Shown here: positions 24,851 through 33,239 of the stretch, piece by piece | How positions within the stretch are numbered: position 1 is the stretch's first letter | Layout: the number at the start of each line of letters is the position of its first letter | Source of the DNA: DYCT01 sp051875715 | GTDB lineage: Bacteria; Bacteroidota; Bacteroidia; Bacteroidales; Bacteroidaceae | NCBI GenBank assembly: GCA_051875715.1 | Contig: JBJEHD010000007.1 | Coordinates: forward strand, 1 to 64,000 | DNA: 64,000 bases | Direction of reading: 5' to 3' | Notes under the pieces: generated by a model | What the model was told of the DNA's origin: nothing | The model's database searches: none | Seen by the model: only the letters and a program-made list of their open reading frames with translations | Translations under genes and position numbers: made by a program

Positions 24851-27172
24851 ATGAGAAAGAAGATTGTTTGTGTGTTGTGGGTGCTGATGGCCGTCGGCGT
24901 GCTGGTGGCCGTCCTGGTGTTTACGGCCATTGCGCGTGGTTGGATTGGCTACATGCCCCCGGTGGAGGAGTTGGAGAACCCGACCTATAAGTTTGCCACC
25001 GAAATCATTTCGTCCGACGGCCAGACGCTGGGCACGTGGTCGCTCAGCAAGGAAAACCGCGTCTACGTGGGCTACGAAGACCTTTCGCCCCATCTGGTGC
25101 GTGCCCTGATTGCGACCGAGGACCTCCGTTTTGCCGACCATTCGGGCATCGACGTGCGTGCGTTGGTCCGTGCGCTCGTCAAGCGCGGACTGCTGATGCA
25201 GAAGAATGCGGGCGGTGGCAGCACCCTCACGCAGCAACTCTCCAAGCAGCTGTATTCGCCGAGTGCGGGCAATGTGATGGAGCGTCTGCTTCAGAAACCC
25301 ATTGAGTGGGTCATCGCCGTGCAGTTGGAGCGCTACTACACCAAGGAAGAGATTCTGACCATGTACCTCAACAAGTTCGACTTTCTCAACAACGCCGTCG
25401 GCATCAAGACGGCTTCGAACACCTATTTCGCCAAGGACCCGAAGGACTTGCTCGTCGAGGAGGCCGCCGTGCTGGTGGGCATGTGCAAGAACCCCTCGTA
25501 CTACAACCCCGTGCGCCGGGCCGAACGGACGCGCGGCCGCCGCAACATCGTCCTCGACCAGATGCGCAAGGCCGGCTACCTGACGGAGGCCGAGGCTGAT
25601 TCGCTCAAGGCCCTCCCGCTCCAGCTGCACTATCGGAAGGTCGACCACAAGGAAGGCCTCGCCACCTATTTCCGCGAATACCTGCGCGGGGTCATGACGG
25701 CCAAGGAGCCCCGCCGGTCCGACTACCGGGGCTGGCAGATGCAGAAGTACTACGAAGACTCGCTGGCCTGGCAGACCGACCCCCTCTACGGCTGGTGCGC
25801 CAAGAACACCAAGAAGGACGGCAGCCACTACAACCTCTATACCGACGGCCTGAAAATCCATACCACCATCGACTCGCGCATGCAGCGCTATGCCGAAGAG
25901 GCCGTGCGCGAACATCTGGGCGGCTATCTGCAGCCCCGCTTCTTCCGCGAGAAGAAGAACCGGCGCAAAGCCCCCTACACCAACCAACTGACCGACGAGC
26001 AGGTGGACGAAATCCTCACGCGTGCCATGCGCCAGACCGACCGCTACCGTACCATGAAGGCCGACGGCTGTTCGGAGGAGGAGATACGCCGGGCCTTCCA
26101 CGAGCCGCACGAGATGAGCGTCTACACCTGGGAGGGCGAGCGCGACACCGTGCTCACGCCGCTCGACTCCATCCGCTATTACAAGCATTTCCTGCGCACC
26201 GGTTTCATGTCGATGGATCCGCGCAGCGGTGCCGTCAAGGCCTATGTGGGCGGTCCGGACTACCGTTATTTCCAGTACGACATGGCCATGGTGGGCCGCC
26301 GGCAGGTGGGCTCCACCGTCAAACCCTACGTCTACACGCTGGCCATGGAGAATGGCTTCTCGCCTTGCGACCAGGCCCGCCACGTGGAGCAGACCTTGCT
26401 CGACGAGAACGGCATCCCCTGGTCGCCCCGCAACGCCAACCACAAGCGCTACGGCGAGATGGTGACGCTGAAGTGGGGATTGGCCAATTCCGACAACTGG
26501 ATTACGGCCTACCTGATGAGCAAGCTCGACCCCTACGCCCTGGTGCGCCTCATCCATTCGTTCGGTGTGCTCAACCGCGATGTGCAGCCCACCGTGTCGC
26601 TCTGCCTCGGCCCGTGCGAAATCTCCGTGGGCGAGATGGTCAGCGCCTATACCGCCTTTGCCAACCGGGGCATCCGCACCGCGCCCTTGTTCGTCACCCA
26701 CATCGAGGACGGCGAGGGCAACGTCGTGGCCGAATTCTCGCCGCAGGTCGAGGAGGTCATCAGCGAAGAGACGGCCTACAAGATGCTGGTCATGCTGCGT
26801 GCCGTGGTCAACGAAGGCACCGCGGGCCGCGTGCGCCGTCTGGGCATCCAGGCCGACATGGGCGGCAAGACCGGCACCACCAACCGCAACTCCGACGGCT
26901 GGTTCATGGGCTTCACCCCCTCGCTGGTGTCGGGTTGCTGGGTGGGCGGCGAAGAGCGCGACATCCATTTCGACGGCATGGCCGACGGACAGGGGGCCAG
27001 CATGGCCCTGCCCATCTGGGCGCTCTACATGAAGCGCGTCCTGGCCGATCCCTCCTTGGACTATTCGGCCGACGAGGTGTTCGAGTTCCCCGAAGAGTAC
27101 GATCCCTGCCGCGACCGGGTCGAAGAGCAGTTGCATGACGAAATGGAGGGCTTAGACGCCATCTTCGAATAA
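24851..27172 (+). CDS. Class A penicillin-binding protein (PBP1A family)
   Basis: Bifunctional peptidoglycan synthase anchored in the inner membrane: glycan polymerisation plus peptide cross-linking. A single N-terminal transmembrane helix (about 5-27) precedes the GT51 domain with catalytic Glu90 in ATEDLRFADHSGID and the GGSTLTQQLSKQL motif. The transpeptidase domain has Ser488 (GSTVKP), the SxN motif at Ser547 (NSDNW) and KTG at Lys673 (GGKTGTT). Length 773 is standard. The 3' end overlaps the convergent folK-like gene by 21 nt. Confidence 0.97.
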   Translation: MRKKIVCVLWVLMAVGVLVAVLVFTAIARGWIGYMPPVEELENPTYKFATEIISSDGQTLGTWSLSKENRVYVGYEDLSPHLVRALIATEDLRFADHSGIDVRALVRALVKRGLLMQKNAGGGSTLTQQLSKQLYSPSAGNVMERLLQKPIEWVIAVQLERYYTKEEILTMYLNKFDFLNNAVGIKTASNTYFAKDPKDLLVEEAAVLVGMCKNPSYYNPVRRAERTRGRRNIVLDQMRKAGYLTEAEADSLKALPLQLHYRKVDHKEGLATYFREYLRGVMTAKEPRRSDYRGWQMQKYYEDSLAWQTDPLYGWCAKNTKKDGSHYNLYTDGLKIHTTIDSRMQRYAEEAVREHLGGYLQPRFFREKKNRRKAPYTNQLTDEQVDEILTRAMRQTDRYRTMKADGCSEEEIRRAFHEPHEMSVYTWEGERDTVLTPLDSIRYYKHFLRTGFMSMDPRSGAVKAYVGGPDYRYFQYDMAMVGRRQVGSTVKPYVYTLAMENGFSPCDQARHVEQTLLDENGIPWSPRNANHKRYGEMVTLKWGLANSDNWITAYLMSKLDPYALVRLIHSFGVLNRDVQPTVSLCLGPCEISVGEMVSAYTAFANRGIRTAPLFVTHIEDGEGNVVAEFSPQVEEVISEETAYKMLVMLRAVVNEGTAGRVRRLGIQADMGGKTGTTNRNSDGWFMGFTPSLVSGCWVGGEERDIHFDGMADGQGASMALPIWALYMKRVLADPSLDYSADEVFEFPEEYDPCRDRVEEQLHDEMEGLDAIFE

Positions 27173-27556
27173 CGTTTCCGGCATCACCTCGCGCATGACC
27201 CCGGCGAAGTAGGGCCGTTCCCAGTCGGTCGGCTTCAGCCGTTCGCCGTCGAACCACACCAGGTCGATGTCCAGCCGGACGATGCCGGCAGCCTTGTCGG
27301 CCGGCGTGCGCCCGGCCTGCCGTTCCAGCGCCTTCAGCCTCCGGGTCAGTTCGTCCCGGTCCAGGTCGGTGCTGAAGCGTGCGCCCTGGTTGTGGAAGAG
27401 GCGTCCGTCGCAGGCGTCGCCGCAAGGCTCCGTGGCCTGTTCGCGCCCGAACACGATGTCCGGCAGCCACTGCTCCAGTGTCCGTCGGGCCCGTTTCAAG
27501 GCGGTCGCCGCCTCCGTGTTCGCTCCCATGCAGATGTATCCGGTTCGTCCTGCCAT
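27152..27556 (-). CDS. folK: FolK-like 6-hydroxymethyl-7,8-dihydropterin pyrophosphokinase
   Basis: HPPK family, second dedicated step of folate synthesis (pyrophosphate transfer from ATP to the pterin). The 134-residue protein has the family's beginning (GYICMGANTEAATAL, compare the Y-I-G-x-N motif), an FHNQGARFSTDL segment, and the metal-binding LDID in VRLDIDLVWFDG. It is shorter than E. coli FolK and the usual GPR before LDID is absent, so activity is probable but not assured. Its stop overlaps the PBP gene; its promoter (27584-27592) is back to back with that of kdsB. Confidence 0.75.
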   Translation of the reverse strand: MAGRTGYICMGANTEAATALKRARRTLEQWLPDIVFGREQATEPCGDACDGRLFHNQGARFSTDLDRDELTRRLKALERQAGRTPADKAAGIVRLDIDLVWFDGERLKPTDWERPYFAGVMREVMPETLFEDGV

Positions 27557-27583
27557 CTTTTCGAAAAGAATCGTTTCGCGAGC

Positions 27584-27592
27584 GCAAAAGTA
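27584..27592 (-). promoter_or_regulatory. Bacteroidota -7 promoter element for the folK-like gene
   Basis: Reverse-strand TACTTTTGC, 27 nt upstream of the ATG at 27556. Only 13 bp separate it from the forward kdsB element. Confidence 0.6.
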
Positions 27593-27605
27593 AAAACAAT
27601 TTTCC

Positions 27606-27613
27606 TATCTTCG
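27606..27613 (+). promoter_or_regulatory. Probable -7 promoter element for kdsB
   Basis: TATCTTCG differs from TAnnTTTG by one base and lies 18 nt upstream of the kdsB ATG. Divergent from, and nearly touching, the folK-like promoter. Confidence 0.45.
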
Positions 27614-27631
27614 CACACAAAAATCCAACAC

Positions 27632-28408
27632 ATGAAATACATCGGAATCATTCCCGCCCGTTACGCCTCCACGCGTTTCCCGGGCAAACCCCTGGCCATG
27701 CTGGGCGGCCGGCCCGTCATCCGCCGGGTCTACGAGCAAGTGGCACGCGTCATGGACCACGTGGTCGTGGCCACCGACGATGCCCGCATCCAGGCCGCCG
27801 TCGAGGCTTTTGGCGGCCGTGTGGTGATGACCTCGCCCCACCATCGCAGCGGCACCGACCGCTGTTTCGAAGCCCTCGAACGCGTAGGCGGCGGCTTCGA
27901 CGTGGTCGTCAACATCCAGGGCGACGAGCCCTTCATCCAGCCTTCGCAGATCGAGTCCGTGAAGGCCTGCTTCCTCGACCCCGACACCCAGATAGCCACC
28001 CTGGTGAAACCCTTCACCCCTGCCGATGGCCTGGCCGCCCTGAAGAACCCCAATTCGCCCAAAGTGGTCGTGGGCGAGGCCGGCCGGGCCCTTTATTTCA
28101 GCCGTTCGGTCATCCCCTACCTGCGCGGCGTCCCCGAGGAAGAGTGGCTCGCGCGCCACACCTTCTACAAGCACATCGGCCTCTATGCCTATCGCGCCGA
28201 GGTGCTCCGCGCCATCACGCAGCTTCCGCCTTCGCCCCTTGAGCAGGCCGAGTCGCTCGAGCAGTTGCGTTGGCTCGAACAGGGCTACGTGGTCCGTGTG
28301 GGCCAGAGCGAGGTGGAGACCATTGGCATCGATACGCCTGCCGACCTCGAGCGGGCCGAACGTTTTTGGCAGCAGCACATGGCCGGGGGAGGAGGAACCG
28401 ACCGATGA
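27632..28408 (+). CDS. kdsB: 3-deoxy-manno-octulosonate cytidylyltransferase
   Basis: Activates Kdo with CTP to CMP-Kdo for lipid A-core assembly; cytoplasmic. The N-terminal nucleotidyltransferase motif IIPARYASTRFPGKPL, the SGTDRC segment and VNIQGDEPFI motif are diagnostic. The 258-residue length fits. ATG 27632 is chosen because the longer open frame runs back through the promoter and the opposite gene. It overlaps the M16-like gene by four bases (ATGA), indicating translational coupling. Confidence 0.97.
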   Translation: MKYIGIIPARYASTRFPGKPLAMLGGRPVIRRVYEQVARVMDHVVVATDDARIQAAVEAFGGRVVMTSPHHRSGTDRCFEALERVGGGFDVVVNIQGDEPFIQPSQIESVKACFLDPDTQIATLVKPFTPADGLAALKNPNSPKVVVGEAGRALYFSRSVIPYLRGVPEEEWLARHTFYKHIGLYAYRAEVLRAITQLPPSPLEQAESLEQLRWLEQGYVVRVGQSEVETIGIDTPADLERAERFWQQHMAGGGGTDR

Positions 28409-29703
28409 CCGACCGCCGCCAGCCCCCCACGCTTCGCCCCTTCGGTGCCTTTGCGTTCCCCGACCCCGCGTGCGAACGTCTCGCCACGGGCGTTCCCCTT
28501 TACGTCCTGCGCGGAGGCAAGGAAGACGTGGTGCGCCTCGACCTCGTGTTCCGTGGCGGACGTTATCAGCAGACCGTGCCCCTGCAGGCCGTGTTTGCCG
28601 CCCGCATGCTGCGCGAAGGGGCCGTCGGCCTTTCCGCCGCCGACATCGAGCAGCGGCTCGACTACTACGGCTCGTGGCTCGAGACCTCGGCCGGACCCGA
28701 GCACACCTTCCTGACCGCCTACGCGCCCGGGCGGTTCTTCCCCGAGGTGCTCCGCCTGGTCGAGCATCTGGTCAAGCGTCCCACCTTCCCCCAGGCCGAA
28801 CTCGATGTCGTCGTGGCTGGCAGCCGCCAGCAGTTCTTCCTCAACCTCCGCAAAGGCTCCTTTGTGGCCCAGCGATACCTGCGCTACGCCCTCTTGGGCG
28901 ACGCCCATCCCGGAGGTCGCCTGCTCATGCCGGACCACTATGCCGGCCTTTCCTCCGCCTGTCTGGCCGATTTCCACCGCGCCTGCTACGGCACGGCCGG
29001 TTGCTCCGTTTTCCTCTCGGGCCGCATCACCGATGCCGTTCGCAGCAGCGTGGGGCAGGCCTTCGGCGCCTCGCCGTGGGGCGTGCAGACCCCGTCGGCC
29101 CCCTTCGGACCCTATCCGGCGCAGGGAGGTGGCGAACGCCGCCTGTTCGTGCTTCGTCCGCAGGCCCGGCAGCACTCGTTGCGCATGGGCCGGCTCACCA
29201 TCCCCCCGTCGCATCCCGACTTTCCTGCGCTGCAGGTCCTTGTCACCCTGCTGGGCGGCTACTTCGGCAGCCGACTGATGAGCCGCATCCGCGAAGAGTT
29301 GGGCTACACCTACGGCATCTCCGCCGCCCTGCAGCCCATCCCCGAAGCCAGCCTCTTCGTCGTGGCCACCGAGACCGACGGTGCCTACACCGAAGCCGTG
29401 GTGGCCGAGGTCTATGCCGCCATGGAGCGTCTGCAGACCGAACTCGTCCCCGAGGCCGAACTGACCGTGGTGCGAAACTACCTCTACGGCCAGCTATGCC
29501 GCTCGTTCGAGGGCGTGTTTGCCCTGGCCGATGCGTGGATCGACATCTCCACCGGCCATCTCTCCCCCGACCACTACCGCCGCCAGTGGGACGTGCTGTC
29601 CGCCCTCACCCCCGAACGGCTGCGCGAGGTGGCCTGCCGCTATCTGCATCCGCACGACATGACCGAAGTCGTGGTGGGTGCAAAAAATGCTAACAAACCC
29701 TAA
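28405..29703 (+). CDS. M16-family peptidase-like protein lacking the zinc-binding motif
   Basis: A 432-residue protein with the two-lobe M16 (pitrilysin/insulinase) fold signature: VLRGGKEDVVRLDLVF at the start, EGAVGLSAADIEQRLDYYG, a second-domain LGGYFGSRLMSRIREELGY and TYGISAAL motif. The HxxEH zinc site expected near residue 60 is absent (the region reads RMLREGAVGLS), so it is probably a non-catalytic M16 partner or regulator. No signal peptide is visible, in contrast to many periplasmic relatives. The start overlaps the kdsB stop; the MORN protein gene follows. Confidence 0.85.
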   Translation: MTDRRQPPTLRPFGAFAFPDPACERLATGVPLYVLRGGKEDVVRLDLVFRGGRYQQTVPLQAVFAARMLREGAVGLSAADIEQRLDYYGSWLETSAGPEHTFLTAYAPGRFFPEVLRLVEHLVKRPTFPQAELDVVVAGSRQQFFLNLRKGSFVAQRYLRYALLGDAHPGGRLLMPDHYAGLSSACLADFHRACYGTAGCSVFLSGRITDAVRSSVGQAFGASPWGVQTPSAPFGPYPAQGGGERRLFVLRPQARQHSLRMGRLTIPPSHPDFPALQVLVTLLGGYFGSRLMSRIREELGYTYGISAALQPIPEASLFVVATETDGAYTEAVVAEVYAAMERLQTELVPEAELTVVRNYLYGQLCRSFEGVFALADAWIDISTGHLSPDHYRRQWDVLSALTPERLREVACRYLHPHDMTEVVVGAKNANKP

Positions 29704-29732
29704 CGAGTGCCCCCTATGTGCGCGCGAAATCA

Positions 29733-29741
29733 TACCTTTGC
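29733..29741 (+). promoter_or_regulatory. Bacteroidota -7 promoter element at the MORN gene start
   Basis: TACCTTTGC, exact consensus, whose last G is only six bases before the ATG at 29746. Transcription would therefore start at or very near the start codon. Confidence 0.6.
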
Positions 29742-29745
29742 CTCC

Positions 29746-30942
29746 ATGCGAAACAAAACCCATTCCTCCGCCTCGCCCCGAGGCCTGCTGCCCGTCTGCC
29801 TGGCGGGCCTGCTGACGTTGTCGCCTGCCGGCGTGCAGGCGCAAGAGAAACCCCGCCTCGTCGACAAAGTGTCCGGCCTGTTCTCGTCCCCGATCAAGGT
29901 GGGCAGTTACACCTTCAAGGACGGCTCCGTCTACACCGGCGAACTGAAGCACGGCCGCCCCTACGGCAAAGGCAAGACCGTGTTCACCAACGGCGACGTC
30001 TACGAAGGCCAGTACGTGAAGGGCAAGCGCGAGGGCTATGGCGTCTACACCCTCCACAGCGGCGAGCGCTACGAGGGCCAGTGGTTTCAAGACCGCCAGC
30101 ACGGCCGGGGCACCTACCATTTCCTCAACAACAACCGCTACGAAGGCATGTGGTATGCCGACTATCAGCACGGCCGGGGCACCATGTTCTACTACAACGG
30201 CGACCGCTACGAAGGCGAGTGGGCGGGCGACCGGCGCGAAGGCCAGGGACGCTACACATGGGCCGGCGGCGCCAGTTACGACGGCCAGTGGCGTGCCGAC
30301 AAGAAAAACGGACGCGGCCGCCTCGTCTGGGCCGACGGTGCCAGCTATGACGGCCAATGGGCCGACGACCTGCGCAGCGGCCAGGGCACCTACGTCCATG
30401 CTAACGGCGACAAATACGTAGGCCAGTGGGCCCAAGACCGCCAGCACGGCCTGGGTGTCTACTATTTTCATTCGGGCGACCGCTACGAGGGCCACTACGC
30501 CCAGGGCGAGCGCACCGGCCAGGGCATCTACGTCCATGCCAACGGCGACAAATACGTGGGCGAGTTCAAGAACGGCGAGCAAGACGGTCAGGGCACGTTC
30601 ACGTGGGCCAGCGGCGCCGTCTACGAAGGCCAGTGGCGAGCCAACCAGCGCAGCGGCTTCGGCTGCTACCGTTGGGCCGGAGGCGACGTCTACGAAGGCT
30701 ATTGGCGCGACGGAAAGGCCAACGGCGAGGGCGTGCTCCGCCAGGCCGACGGCACCAAATACAAGGGCGGCTTCGTGGACGGACTGGAAGACGGAGCCGG
30801 CGTCATGGAGACCCCGGACGGCATCCGTTTCGAAGGCACGTTCCGTCAGGGCAAGAAAGACGGCCCCTTTGTCGAGACCGACAAAGATGGACACGTCGTC
30901 CGCCGGGGCACGTACGACTTCGGCCGGCTCCTGAAGGAGTGA
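29746..30942 (+). CDS. Secreted MORN-repeat protein
   Basis: A 398-residue exported protein: signal peptide (hydrophobic LLPVCLAGLLTL, cleavage probably after VQAQ) then about 14 consecutive 23-residue MORN repeats with the pattern Y-x-G-x-W/Y-x(4)-x-x-G-x-G, filling residues ~50 to the end. MORN arrays form elongated beta-ribbons that bind lipids or proteins; here it would lie in the periplasm or at the outer membrane. The start at 29746 is preferred over a GTG at 29707 because the promoter element lies between them. Role unknown. Confidence 0.88.
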   Translation: MRNKTHSSASPRGLLPVCLAGLLTLSPAGVQAQEKPRLVDKVSGLFSSPIKVGSYTFKDGSVYTGELKHGRPYGKGKTVFTNGDVYEGQYVKGKREGYGVYTLHSGERYEGQWFQDRQHGRGTYHFLNNNRYEGMWYADYQHGRGTMFYYNGDRYEGEWAGDRREGQGRYTWAGGASYDGQWRADKKNGRGRLVWADGASYDGQWADDLRSGQGTYVHANGDKYVGQWAQDRQHGLGVYYFHSGDRYEGHYAQGERTGQGIYVHANGDKYVGEFKNGEQDGQGTFTWASGAVYEGQWRANQRSGFGCYRWAGGDVYEGYWRDGKANGEGVLRQADGTKYKGGFVDGLEDGAGVMETPDGIRFEGTFRQGKKDGPFVETDKDGHVVRRGTYDFGRLLKE

Positions 30943-31017
30943 GGCGGAGGAATAAGGACAATTGTAATTACGGCTTGAGACATGGCCTTTCCATATCCTT
31001 GACTAAATGAAGGCTCA

Positions 31018-32310
31018 TTACAATTTTTTAGGGCCTTTGTCAAGGAAAGAGGCCAGTTCTTCTTCCACTTCTTCCACGCTGGGCAACGCTGATTTCAAAT
31101 TCTCGGGAATCGCTTTGCTCAATTGGTAATCGCTGATGCCTATGGGTTGGTCGTAGCCGGCAAGGGCATATTGAGCAACCACTTCGTCTTTCCCCTTGCA
31201 CAGCAGCAGCCCGATGGTCTTGTTGTCGTGTTTCCCTCTCAATTGGTCATCCACCACGTTGATGTAAAAGTTGAGTTGTCCGGCATATTCCGGTTTGAAC
31301 GGAGTGGCTTTCAATTCTATGACGATATATGCGTGCAACGGAATGGAGTAGAGAATCAAGTCGGCAAAGAAATCGCTGTTACCCACTTGAAAATGCTTCT
31401 GCCGGGCAACGAAGGCAAAACCGTTTCCCATCTCCAACAGATAACGGGTGACGTGTTTAACCAACTGTTCTTCTATATCCCTTTCGTCTGCTTTTTCTTT
31501 GGATTCTGCCAAATCAAAGATGTACGGGTCTTTCAGCAGATAATTGGCAAGGTCACTTTGAGGAGCCGGAAGTGTGGTCCTGAAATTGTTAACCTTGTTG
31601 TTGCTGATTTGTCGACTGTACAAATCACTGTCAATCTGCATTTTCAATACATTACTGCTCCATCCCATTTCTACGGACTGCTTCATGTACCAATAGCGTA
31701 AGCCCAAAGGAAGCGAACTGTTAAGCATAATCACATGGCTTGCCCAATTTGTTTTAGCAAGGGGCGATGTCATGAATGTGCTTTCTATATCCTTCATTTC
31801 CATCCGGTAAATATCCGATATGGTTTTTGCTACATTGTGAATTTGCGCAAGAGGTTCTTGCAAAAATAAATCTTTCTTTGTGTCAAAAGTTTGGATTTGC
31901 GCAAGAGGTTCTTGCGTAAATTCCGAATCGTTCAAGTAGCGTACCTCATCAGTCGTTTTCGTTACGCTTGGAATCATCAGCTTTGCATCCGTTTCTATGA
32001 GACGTTGCAATGCTTTTAAAGGATATGCCTTTGCAAATTGACACATATAGGTAAGATTGCGTTCCGAATAGCCTTTCTTTTTAGGAAAGTTCAGCAGGAT
32101 AGCCTTTGCCAGATGCTTGATGATTTTACTTCCCCATCCGTGCAACTGCTGGTGGTAAAGGATGTAATTGCCTACCTTCCAGTAGTGGAATAGCATTTGT
32201 GCATTGGCCGCAACAATCAGCCTTACTTGTGCTTGTTCTATTTCCGAACCGACCGCTTGTATGAATGCATCAAAATTCGTTTTTTCTATGTTGGATTCTT
32301 TGTTGCTCAT
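31018..32310 (-). CDS. DUF1016 (YhcG-type) PDDEXK-fold nuclease-like protein
   Basis: 430 residues. The N-terminal DUF1016 helical domain (about 10-230) shows YSERNLTYMCQFAKAYP and the canonical SPLAKTNWASHVIMLN; the C-terminal PDDEXK-like domain has DFFADLILYSIPLHAYIVIELKATPF-type core, i.e. D...(I)ELK with Glu-Leu-Lys as catalytic candidates. Relatives occur with restriction-modification and defence loci and some are linked to R-loop or replication repair. The gene is plainly richer in A and T than its neighbours, and it holds two in-frame copies of a palindromic 21-mer giving duplicate QEPLAQI segments. Stands alone; probably acquired. Confidence 0.88.
   Translation of the reverse strand: MSNKESNIEKTNFDAFIQAVGSEIEQAQVRLIVAANAQMLFHYWKVGNYILYHQQLHGWGSKIIKHLAKAILLNFPKKKGYSERNLTYMCQFAKAYPLKALQRLIETDAKLMIPSVTKTTDEVRYLNDSEFTQEPLAQIQTFDTKKDLFLQEPLAQIHNVAKTISDIYRMEMKDIESTFMTSPLAKTNWASHVIMLNSSLPLGLRYWYMKQSVEMGWSSNVLKMQIDSDLYSRQISNNKVNNFRTTLPAPQSDLANYLLKDPYIFDLAESKEKADERDIEEQLVKHVTRYLLEMGNGFAFVARQKHFQVGNSDFFADLILYSIPLHAYIVIELKATPFKPEYAGQLNFYINVVDDQLRGKHDNKTIGLLLCKGKDEVVAQYALAGYDQPIGISDYQLSKAIPENLKSALPSVEEVEEELASFLDKGPKKL
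31841..31915. repeat. Two identical 21-nt palindromic repeats inside the DUF1016 gene
   Basis: ATTTGCGCAAGAGGTTCTTGC occurs at 31841-31861 and again at 31895-31915, offset by 54 nt (18 codons), so the frame is kept. Each copy contains the hairpin GCAAGA-GGT-TCTTGC. In the protein they give two QEPLAQI stretches that resemble the authentic PLAK/PLAQ motif further downstream. Confidence 0.9.
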
Positions 32311-32421
32311 ATTGTGATGAAATTTTCTACAAATATATTCATTGGCAACTAACTATGAAATTGTTTGATGCTTGAGATTTTATAATATTCTGCGAGGGGT
32401 TAAGTTCGATAGTCTCCTCCC

Positions 32422-33078
32422 TCAGAGCAAACTTCCCAGTTCGTCGATGCTGCGGGCCGTCATCGTAGGCCCGGCAGCGCGCAAGGCCTGTTCGTCGCCA
32501 TAGCCGTAGAGCACGCCGATGCTGTCCATTCCTACTTTTCGTGCGCCTGCGATGTCGTATTCCGTGTCGCCCACCATCACCGCTTCGTCCGTCCGTGTCC
32601 CGATGCCCGCTTTCTCCATCACGTAGGCGATGACCAAGGCCTTGTCGGACCGTGTCCGTTCCATCGTGTCTCCACCCACCTCGTCGAAGAACTCCCGCAG
32701 TCCGAAGTGCGTCAGGATGCGTTCGGCCAGCGGTTCGGGCTTTGTGGTGGCCACAAGCAGTGTGCGCCCTTCGGCCTTCAGCCGTGCCAGCAGGGCGGCG
32801 ATGCCCTCGTAGGGTAGGTTCTCGTAGATGCCGTGGGGCAGGAAATAGTCGTTGTATCGTTCGCAGGCCTCATTGGCCTGTTCGGGCGTGAAGCCGAAGT
32901 ATCGGCGGAACGAGTCTTGCAGCGGCGGCCCGATGAAGGGGACGAGCGTTCGTCGGTCGGCGATGAGGATGCCGTAGTGCGCCAGGGCGTGTGCCACGGC
33001 CTTCGTGATACCTTCCATCGGGTCGGTCAGTGTGCCGTCCAGGTCGAACAGCACGTATTTGTACGTCTTCTTCTTCAT
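32422..33078 (-). CDS. HAD-superfamily hydrolase, phosphoglycolate phosphatase-like
   Basis: A 218-residue cytoplasmic HAD phosphatase. Motif I LFDLDGTLTDP (nucleophile Asp in DLDGT), motif II VATTKPEPLAE, motif III Lys near 150 (RSDKALVI) and motif IV VGDTEYDIAGARK are all present, so it should be active. The C1-capped layout matches Gph/PpaX or 5'-nucleotidase-like members; the substrate cannot be fixed. Start at ATG 33078 (MKKKTYKYVLFDLDG) with a TATCTTTGC promoter element at 33099-33107. Confidence 0.9.
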   Translation of the reverse strand: MKKKTYKYVLFDLDGTLTDPMEGITKAVAHALAHYGILIADRRTLVPFIGPPLQDSFRRYFGFTPEQANEACERYNDYFLPHGIYENLPYEGIAALLARLKAEGRTLLVATTKPEPLAERILTHFGLREFFDEVGGDTMERTRSDKALVIAYVMEKAGIGTRTDEAVMVGDTEYDIAGARKVGMDSIGVLYGYGDEQALRAAGPTMTARSIDELGSLL

Positions 33079-33098
33079 GTGTTTCTCGGGTAGGGGAG

Positions 33099-33107
33099 GC
33101 AAAGATA
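33099..33107 (-). promoter_or_regulatory. Bacteroidota -7 promoter element for the HAD phosphatase
   Basis: Reverse-strand TATCTTTGC, exact consensus, 21 nt upstream of the ATG at 33078. Confidence 0.6.
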
Positions 33108-33239
33108 ACGTTTTTCCTCCTGTTTGCCTAAAGAGAGGCAAGAGGCGGAGGGTCAGAGAGGGGGGAAGTCAGTTCCCCGCATCGACGAGGCCGTCTGCTT
33201 GCCCGGAATCGGGTGGATAGTCTCCCGCCCAGTCACGAG

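Noticed and set aside
22571..27136. Reverse frame of 1521 codons opposite fbp and the PBP gene
   Set aside because: It crosses a complete, motif-bearing PBP on the other strand and an out-of-frame fbp. A spurious open frame caused by high GC.
29494..30894. Reverse frame of 466 codons opposite the MORN gene
   Set aside because: Periodic Ala/Val-rich sequence that only mirrors the 69-nt MORN repeat period.
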